A stretch of DNA of 64,000 nucleotides from Pseudomonas agarici (GTDB taxonomy: Bacteria; Pseudomonadota; Gammaproteobacteria; Pseudomonadales; Pseudomonadaceae): NCBI RefSeq assembly GCF_900109755.1, contig NZ_FOAR01000021.1, forward strand, positions 42,544-106,543. Reading direction: 5' to 3'. Made by a program: the position numbers and the translations under genes. This document shows, one piece after another, positions 58,435 through 64,000 of this stretch; the stretch's first letter is position 1; each line of letters begins with the position of its first letter. The notes beneath the pieces are model-generated. The model was not told the origin of the DNA, ran no database searches, and saw nothing but the letters and a program-made list of their open reading frames with translations.

Positions 58435-59490
58435 ATGAGCGCCAGCATCACTGCCACTTTGCGTCACAATTGGTCTTTGGCCGAGGTCAAGGCGCTGTTC
58501 GTTCAGCCGTTCAACGACTTGCTGTTCCAGGCTCAGACCGTGCATCGTGCGCACTTCGATGCCAATCGCGTGCAAGTGTCGACCCTGCTGTCGATCAAGA
58601 CGGGCGCCTGCCCGGAAGACTGCAAATACTGTCCGCAGTCCGGCCACTACAACACCGGGTTGGAAAAAGAAAAACTGCTGGAAGTGCAGAAGGTGCTGGA
58701 GGAGGCCGCTCGGGCCAAGGCCATCGGTTCGACCCGCTTCTGCATGGGCGCGGCGTGGAAGCATCCGTCGGCCAAGGACATGCCTTACGTGCTGCAGATG
58801 GTCAAGGGCGTGAAGGCCATGGGCCTGGAAACCTGCATGACCCTGGGCCGCCTCGATCAAGAGCAGAGCGCCGCGCTGGCTGAAGCTGGCCTGGACTACT
58901 ACAACCACAACCTCGACACCTCGCCGGAGTTCTACACCAGCATCATTACCACGCGCACCTACAGCGAGCGTTTGCAGACCCTGGCTTATGTGCGTGATGC
59001 CGGCATGAAGATCTGTTCCGGCGGCATCCTGGGCATGGGCGAGTCCCTCGACGACCGCGCCGGGCTGTTGATTCAACTGGCCAACCTGCCGGAGCATCCA
59101 GAGTCGGTGCCGATCAATATGCTGGTGAAGGTCGCCGGTACGCCGCTGGAGAACGCCGATGATGTCGATCCGTTCGACTTCATCCGTATGCTGGCGGTGG
59201 CACGGATCCTGATGCCCAAATCCCATGTGCGCCTGTCGGCGGGTCGTGAGGCAATGAACGAGCAGATGCAGGCCCTGGCGTTCCTGGCTGGCGCGAACTC
59301 GATTTTCTACGGCGACAAGCTGCTGACCACCGCCAACCCGCAAGCCGACAAGGACATGCAGTTGTTCGCGCGCCTGGGTATCCAACCGGAGGCCCGTGAA
59401 GAACACGCGGACGAAGTGCATCAGGCGGCCATCGAACAGGCGCTGGTGGAGCAAAAGAGCGGCGAGCAGTTCTATAACGCTGCTGTTTGA
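58435..59490 (+). CDS. bioB: Biotin synthase
   Basis: 351 residues, radical SAM enzyme. Cluster cysteines C59, C63, C66 (TGACPEDCKYCPQSG). Second-cluster residues in FCMGAAWKHP and ETCMTLGRL, and the final ARG region MPKSHVRLSAGRE. It inserts sulfur into dethiobiotin. ATG 58435 has AAGGA upstream. First gene of bioBFHCD. Confidence 0.96.
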   Translation: MSASITATLRHNWSLAEVKALFVQPFNDLLFQAQTVHRAHFDANRVQVSTLLSIKTGACPEDCKYCPQSGHYNTGLEKEKLLEVQKVLEEAARAKAIGSTRFCMGAAWKHPSAKDMPYVLQMVKGVKAMGLETCMTLGRLDQEQSAALAEAGLDYYNHNLDTSPEFYTSIITTRTYSERLQTLAYVRDAGMKICSGGILGMGESLDDRAGLLIQLANLPEHPESVPINMLVKVAGTPLENADDVDPFDFIRMLAVARILMPKSHVRLSAGREAMNEQMQALAFLAGANSIFYGDKLLTTANPQADKDMQLFARLGIQPEAREEHADEVHQAAIEQALVEQKSGEQFYNAAV

Positions 59491-59495
59491 TCCAT

Positions 59496-60686
59496 ATGTC
59501 CTTCGATCTCTCGGCACGCCTGGCCGCCCGTCGCGCCGAAAACCTCTATCGTCAGCGACCACTGCTCGAAAGTCCCCAGGGACCGGAAGTGGTCGTCGAT
59601 GGTCAGCGGCTGCTGGCTTTTTGCAACAACGATTACCTGGGCCTGGCCAATCATCCGCAGGTGATCGAAGCCTGGCAAGCCGGCGCGGCGCGTTGGGGCG
59701 TAGGCGGTGGCGCGTCGCATCTGGTGATCGGCCACAGCGGCCCGCACCATGCGTTGGAAGAAGCGCTCGCCGATTTCACCAGGCGGCCCCGTGCGCTGTT
59801 GTTCACTACCGGCTACATGGCCAACCTCGGTGCGGTCACGGCCTTGGTCGGGCAGGGCGACACGGTGCTGGAAGACCGCCTCAACCATGCCTCGCTGCTG
59901 GATGCCGGACTGCTCTCGGGCGCACGCTTCAATCGTTATTTGCACAATGACGCCGAGAGCCTCGCCCAACGCCTGCAAAAAGCCACCGGCAATACCATGG
60001 TAGTCACCGACGGGGTGTTCAGCATGGACGGCAACCTGGCCGACCTGCCGGCCCTGGCCCGCGAAGCCCGGTCCCGGGGTGCTTGGCTGATGGTCGATGA
60101 CGCTCACGGTTTCGGCCCGCTGGGGGCCAACGGTGGCGGGATCGTCGAGCACTTCGGCTTGAGCCAGGAGGACGTGCCGGTATTGGTCGGCACCTTGGGC
60201 AAGGCTTTCGGCACGGCGGGGGCGTTTGTCGCCGGTAGCGAGGAGCTGATCGAGAGCCTGATCCAGTTCGCTCGACCCTATATCTACACCACCAGCCAGC
60301 CACCGGCGCTGGCCTGCGCGACCCTGAAAAGCCTGGAACTGCTGCGTACCGAGCACTGGCGCCGGGCGCATCTGAAGACGTTGATCGGTCAGTTTCGCGA
60401 GGGTGCGCGGCAGATCGGCCTGGCGTTGATGGACAGCTTTACGCCGATCCAGCCGATCCTGATCGGCGATGCCGGGCGGGCGCTACGTTTCTCGCAGAGG
60501 CTGCGTGAGCGCGGGTTGCTGGTCACGGCGATTCGTCCGCCGACCGTGCCCGCCGGCAGTGCGCGTTTGCGGGTGACCTTGTCCGCCGCCCACAGTGAGG
60601 CGCAAGTGCAGCTATTGTTAGAAGGCTTGGCGGAATGTTCCAGGTTGCTTGGCCCCCATGAGCCGTTGGAGCCAGACCATGCGTGA
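59496..60686 (+). CDS. bioF: 8-amino-7-oxononanoate synthase
   Basis: 396 residues, PLP alpha-oxoamine synthase. PLP lysine K236 in VGTLGKAFGTAGAF; FCNNDYLGLANHP and VDDAHGFGPLG are conserved. It condenses pimeloyl-ACP and alanine. ATG 59496 is 5 bases after the bioB stop. Confidence 0.95.
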   Translation: MSFDLSARLAARRAENLYRQRPLLESPQGPEVVVDGQRLLAFCNNDYLGLANHPQVIEAWQAGAARWGVGGGASHLVIGHSGPHHALEEALADFTRRPRALLFTTGYMANLGAVTALVGQGDTVLEDRLNHASLLDAGLLSGARFNRYLHNDAESLAQRLQKATGNTMVVTDGVFSMDGNLADLPALAREARSRGAWLMVDDAHGFGPLGANGGGIVEHFGLSQEDVPVLVGTLGKAFGTAGAFVAGSEELIESLIQFARPYIYTTSQPPALACATLKSLELLRTEHWRRAHLKTLIGQFREGARQIGLALMDSFTPIQPILIGDAGRALRFSQRLRERGLLVTAIRPPTVPAGSARLRVTLSAAHSEAQVQLLLEGLAECSRLLGPHEPLEPDHA

Positions 60687-61410
60687 TCAGTTGATTCTGT
60701 TGCCCGGTTGGGGCCTCGGTATTTCACCGCTGGAGCCGCTGGCGGCCGCCTTGCGCGGGCTGGACGAGCACCTGCGGGTGACAATCGAACCGCTGCCGGA
60801 CCTGGATTCCAACGAGCTGGCACAGTGGATCGAGGAACTGGATGCGAGCTTGCCGGAGAATACCTGGCTGGGGGGGTGGTCGCTGGGTGGGATGCTTGCC
60901 TCGGCGCTGGCGGCGCGCCGTGGCGATCGTTGCTGCGGCTTGCTGACATTGGCGAGCAACCCGTGTTTCGTCGTGCGTGACGGCTGGCCCAGCGCGATGG
61001 CCAACGAAACGTTCGATCAATTCCTGGCGGGCTGTCGCGAGCAGCCGCAGGCCACCCTCAAGCGCTTCAGCCTGCTATGTGCCCAGGGCGGTGCGGACCC
61101 GCGCGGACAATCGCGGCTGTTGTCGAGTGGTGCGCCGAACACCGCTGCTTCGGTCTTGTTGAACGGCCTGGAAGTGTTGGCGCAATTGGATACGCGTGAG
61201 GCTCTGCAAGCCTACCGTGGGCCGCAGTTGCATCTGTTCGCCGGGCTCGATGGTCTGGTTCCAGCCGAGGCCGCGGGCGAGTTGCTGGCGCTGTTGCCGG
61301 ATGTTGAAGTCGGTCTGATCGAACAGGCCGGTCACGCTTTTCTTTTGGAAGACCCCCACGGAGTGGCCGGGGCTATCCAGGCTTTTCTGCATGAGTCCGG
61401 TGATGACTGA
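60679..61410 (+). CDS. bioH: Pimeloyl-ACP methyl ester carboxylesterase
   Basis: 243 residues, alpha/beta hydrolase. Nucleophile S68 in GGWSLGGM, acid in FAGLDGLVP, His in EQAGHAFLLEDP. It releases methanol from pimeloyl-ACP methyl ester. It overlaps bioF by 8 bases; the ATG is chosen for GGAG upstream and family N-terminus QLILLPGWG. Confidence 0.93.
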   Translation: MRDQLILLPGWGLGISPLEPLAAALRGLDEHLRVTIEPLPDLDSNELAQWIEELDASLPENTWLGGWSLGGMLASALAARRGDRCCGLLTLASNPCFVVRDGWPSAMANETFDQFLAGCREQPQATLKRFSLLCAQGGADPRGQSRLLSSGAPNTAASVLLNGLEVLAQLDTREALQAYRGPQLHLFAGLDGLVPAEAAGELLALLPDVEVGLIEQAGHAFLLEDPHGVAGAIQAFLHESGDD

Positions 61411-62215
61411 TCTTGCTCATCCGCCGTTGCCGGGCGGCTTGCCCGACAAGCGTCAGGTCGCGGCTTCGTTTTCCCGTGCGGCGGCCAGTTACGACAGCGT
61501 TGCCCAATTGCAGCGCGATGTGGGCCATGAGCTATTGCTGCGCTTGCCGCCGTCACTGAACCCGTCGCGCTGGCTCGATGTCGGTTGCGGTACGGGTTAT
61601 TTCACTCGCGTACTGGGCGCTCGCTTCGGCGAAGACCGAGGGCTGGCGCTGGATATTGCCGTGGGCATGCTCGCACACGCCCGGCCCTTGGGTGGCACCC
61701 GACATTTTATCGCCGGAGATGCGGAGCGGTTGCCGCTGCAGGCGCAAAGTTGCGCACTGGTGTTTTCCAGCCTGGCGGTGCAATGGTGCGCGGATTTTGC
61801 GGCGGTGCTCGATGAAGCCCAGCGAGTCCTGCAGCCGGGCGGCGTGCTGGCCTTTGCCAGTTTGTGTGTCGGCACTTTGCATGAGTTGCGCGAAAGCTGG
61901 CGGACCGTGGACGGCATGGTCCACGTCAATCGCTTCCGAGCGTTCGCCGACTATGAGCGGCTGTGCGTGGCCAGTGGCCTACAGGTACTGAGCCTGGAAA
62001 GCCAGCCGCGAGTGCTGTATTACCCGGATGTGCGCAGCCTGACTCATGAGCTCAAGGCGCTGGGGGCGCATAACCTCAATCCCGGTCGGCCAGGAGGACT
62101 GACGGGCCGCGAGCGGATTCTCGGGCTGACGCAGGCTTACGAACAATTGCGTCAGACCGCAGGTTTACCGGCGACCTATCAAGTGGTCTATGCGGTGCTG
62201 GAGAAGCCGCTATGA
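61403..62215 (+). CDS. bioC: Malonyl-ACP O-methyltransferase
   Basis: 270 residues, class I SAM methyltransferase. SAM motif WLDVGCGTGYFTRVLG. N-terminus PDKRQVAASFSRAAASYD is typical BioC. It methylates malonyl-ACP to start pimelate synthesis. ATG 61403 overlaps the bioH end by 8 bases; an ATG at 61391 is possible. Confidence 0.93.
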   Translation: MTDLAHPPLPGGLPDKRQVAASFSRAAASYDSVAQLQRDVGHELLLRLPPSLNPSRWLDVGCGTGYFTRVLGARFGEDRGLALDIAVGMLAHARPLGGTRHFIAGDAERLPLQAQSCALVFSSLAVQWCADFAAVLDEAQRVLQPGGVLAFASLCVGTLHELRESWRTVDGMVHVNRFRAFADYERLCVASGLQVLSLESQPRVLYYPDVRSLTHELKALGAHNLNPGRPGGLTGRERILGLTQAYEQLRQTAGLPATYQVVYAVLEKPL

Positions 62216-62892
62216 ATGCAGCCTATTTCATTACCGGCACGGACACCGATGTCGGCAAGACCACCATCGCCGCCGGCTTGTTACACGCTGCGCGGGCAGC
62301 GGGGTTGAGCACGGCGGCGGGCAAACCGGTGGCTTCCGGTTGCGAGGTGACGCCCAATGGCCTGCGCAATGCCGATGCGCTGGCATTGCTGGCCGAATGT
62401 TCGGTGGCGCTTTCCTACGCCGAGGTCAATCCGCTGGCGTTCGAACCGGCCATTGCCCCGCATCTGGCGGCGCGGGAGGCGGGTGTGGGGTTGACCGTGC
62501 AATCGCTACTGGTGCCGATGCGTGCGGTACTGGCAAAAAACGCCGACTTTACCGTGATCGAAGGCGCGGGTGGTTGGCGGGTGCCCTTGGCGGACCAGGC
62601 CAACCTGTCGGACCTGGCCCAGGGCCTGGGCCTGCCGGTAATTCTTGTGGTCGGAGTGCGTCTTGGTTGTATCAGCCATGCCTTGCTGACCGCCGAAGCG
62701 ATTGTCCGTGACGGCCTGCAACTGGCCGGTTGGGTGGCCAATATCATCGACCCCAAGACCTCTCGTTTGGAAGAAAACCTCGCGACGTTGACCGAACGGC
62801 TACCGGCCCCCTGCCTGGGACGTGTGCCGAAACTCAAGGCGGCGACGGCCAAAACGGTGGCGTCGTATTTGCAACTGGACTTGCTCGACTAG
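62212..62892 (+). CDS. bioD: Dethiobiotin synthetase
   Basis: 226 residues. P-loop GTDTDVGKT (9-17), GKPVASGC, EGAGGWRVPL. It forms the ureido ring from DAPA, CO2 and ATP. It overlaps bioC by 4 bases. bioA is not in this operon, as usual in Pseudomonas. Confidence 0.95.
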   Translation: MNAAYFITGTDTDVGKTTIAAGLLHAARAAGLSTAAGKPVASGCEVTPNGLRNADALALLAECSVALSYAEVNPLAFEPAIAPHLAAREAGVGLTVQSLLVPMRAVLAKNADFTVIEGAGGWRVPLADQANLSDLAQGLGLPVILVVGVRLGCISHALLTAEAIVRDGLQLAGWVANIIDPKTSRLEENLATLTERLPAPCLGRVPKLKAATAKTVASYLQLDLLD

Positions 62893-62999
62893 CTTTTGGC
62901 TATCGTCAGGCATTGTGCCATTAGTGTTTTTGACGGGTGCTTTGCTGGCGGATCTGCTTCAATAAGCGTTGTCACTTCTTCGTAGAGTCGAGTTCGCCT

Positions 63000-63293
63000 A
63001 TGGAAATCTCGGGAAATACCGCCTTTTATGCCGGTTTGAGCACGATTCAGTCTGGGCAAAACCGTGTCGACCGAGCCGCGAGCGAGATCGCCAATACCAC
63101 GGTCGAGCGTTCGCTCAAGAGCCAGTCTTCCGATGTCCAGGTCGAGCGCCTGCTGTCGGTGGATCGCAGCCGGCAGAATTTGTCGAGCACGCTGGTCGAC
63201 CTGTCCCGGGGCAAGCTCCAGGTCGAGCTGGGGGCCAAGGTCGAGAAGGCTGCGGACCAGGCGCTGGGCACATTGATCGACACTTACGCCTGA
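63000..63293 (+). CDS. Conserved hypothetical protein after bioD, flagellar-rod-like N-terminus
   Basis: 97 residues. The N-terminal helix (AFYAGLSTIQSGQNRVDRAA, then SEIANTTV) resembles the N-terminal helix of flagellar rod/hook proteins (A-x-S-G-L ... NNIAN). The rest is helical and polar. The same gene position exists in P. aeruginosa after bioD. No flagellar genes are nearby, so function is open. Confidence 0.65.
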   Translation: MEISGNTAFYAGLSTIQSGQNRVDRAASEIANTTVERSLKSQSSDVQVERLLSVDRSRQNLSSTLVDLSRGKLQVELGAKVEKAADQALGTLIDTYA

Positions 63294-63374
63294 TCGCTTC
63301 CTCCCAGCGTTTATTGCATCCGTCTGTGTGACGCAGAGCGTCATGGCTGCATTGCCATGCCCCACGCCCTGGTG

Positions 63375-63485
63375 CTACACCACTCCCATCAGTCGGCGGC
63401 TCTCCCCCCCCCGGCGCGCATCGACAATTAGCCTGGCGGATGGTCCCAGGCGAATGATGGCCACACGCATGTCGTGACCGTTCAT
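63375..63485 (-). CDS. Possible 36-residue ORF containing a G9 tract
   Basis: On the minus strand an ATG at 63485 opens 36 codons (MNGHDMRVAIIRLG ... DARRGGESRRLMGVV). A run of nine G (63404-63412 as C on the plus strand) lies in the middle, where slippage would change the frame. No clear RBS. It starts 5 bases after the upstream gene's stop, so coupling is possible. Confidence 0.3.
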   Translation of the reverse strand: MNGHDMRVAIIRLGPSARLIVDARRGGESRRLMGVV

Positions 63486-63490
63486 AAAAA

Positions 63491-64000
63491 TCAGTTTAGC
63501 GGCGGCATGCCTTTGGGCAGTGAATCGCGCAGAGCATCCCGCGCGCGTCGGCGGGCGACTTCGGCGGCTCGGGCCGGCAGCTCGCTGACGCTATCGGTCA
63601 GCCGGTCCTTCACGGCACCGACGCTCTCGGTGGCTTGTCGGGTGCGCTCCTGAATTTCGTCGAGCAGATGCCCCAAGTGCCGCCCCGCTTCATCGATCAG
63701 CGACAGCGCCTCATGGTCATGATCGAAGATGCGCCGGTACTGCCCGCAGCCGTTGGCCTCGCGGCGGGTGCCGCTGCCCATGCCGTATTCCACCACCAGC
63801 CCGGCAATTCCCAGGTTGTCGCGCAGGTCAGCGGCATCGGCGTCGCTCATCAGCGGAATCACCGGCGTCGCGTCGGCGCCCGCTTTCGGGCGGTTGGCGT
63901 CGTAGACACGTTGTTCGAAGTGGTTAAGCGCATAGCGGTTGGCCGCGAATGCGTAGTGATGGGCGTTGACGTTTACGCTGCGGGACAAGGCCATCAGTTG
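63491..64000 (-). CDS. C-terminal part of a larger unidentified protein (5' truncated)
   Basis: The frame is open to the window edge, so the start is missing; 169 residues are visible. It contains VNAHHYAFAANRYALNHFEQR, VEYGMGSGTRREANGCGQYRR (short: NRYALNHFEQR; GSGTRREANGCG), and an alanine/arginine-rich amphipathic tail. No catalytic motif recognised. Such helical tails occur in large secreted or phage-like proteins, but the identity is unknown. Confidence 0.55.
   Translation of the reverse strand, partial: QLMALSRSVNVNAHHYAFAANRYALNHFEQRVYDANRPKAGADATPVIPLMSDADAADLRDNLGIAGLVVEYGMGSGTRREANGCGQYRRIFDHDHEALSLIDEAGRHLGHLLDEIQERTRQATESVGAVKDRLTDSVSELPARAAEVARRRARDALRDSLPKGMPPLN

Overview
The window looks like a chromosomal segment of a fluorescent-group Pseudomonas (P. 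fluorescens lineage). The basis is high GC, the carnitine / glycine betaine / sarcosine gene set in the order known from Pseudomonas (gbdR ... cdh ... dgc ... gbc ... glyA-sox-purU-fdhA), followed by glcB, gcvR, rarD, srkA, comF and bioBFHCD, and short palindromic repeats of the type common in this group. No rRNA, tRNA, CRISPR array, complete insertion sequence or prophage was recognised.

Layout. (1) 1-15.8 kb: quaternary-amine catabolism. The 3' end of gbdR; a minus-strand carnitine operon (caiX, cdhC, cdhA, cdhB and a gamma-butyrobetaine dioxygenase) with its divergent regulator cdhR; two small unrelated genes; then a plus-strand dipeptidase, a DUF5943-type protein, dgcA, dgcB and a dedicated ETF pair. 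(2) 15.9-27.2 kb: a minus-strand cluster that looks like a hybrid between a type II secretion system and a MSHA/type IV pilus machine. It has four pseudopilins, an ATPase, a platform protein, PilM/N/O/P-like proteins, a TPR-containing secretin lipoprotein, a small lytic transglycosylase and, in the middle, a chitin-active LPMO that is the likely cargo. (3) 27.2-28.1 kb: an AT-rich gene-free stretch with five identical DnaA-box 9-mers. (4) 28.1-42.6 kb: gbcA/gbcB, a second zapA-like pair, threonine aldolase, glyA, soxBDAG, purU and fdhA. (5) 42.7-49.2 kb: small accessory genes including a Phd/zeta-type toxin-antitoxin pair, a retropepsin-like protein, a DnaQ-type exonuclease with a DUF294 nucleotidyltransferase, and a stand-alone receiver protein. 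(6) 49.3-64 kb: glcB, a decayed gene remnant, gcvR, rarD, srkA, phoX, comF, the biotin operon, and the 3' part of a large unidentified gene.

How the genes work together. Regions 1 and 4 encode a complete route: gamma-butyrobetaine -> carnitine (dioxygenase) -> dehydrocarnitine (CdhA) -> betainyl-CoA + acetoacetate (CdhC) -> glycine betaine (CdhB) -> dimethylglycine (GbcAB) -> sarcosine (DgcAB + ETF) -> glycine (SoxBDAG) -> serine (GlyA). PurU and FdhA handle the C1 units that are released. Region 2 is the most unusual block and is the main candidate for a poorly described system. A small dispersed repeat (TAGTGGCCTG...CAGGCCACTA) occurs six times, and in four of these its first TAG is the stop codon of a gene.
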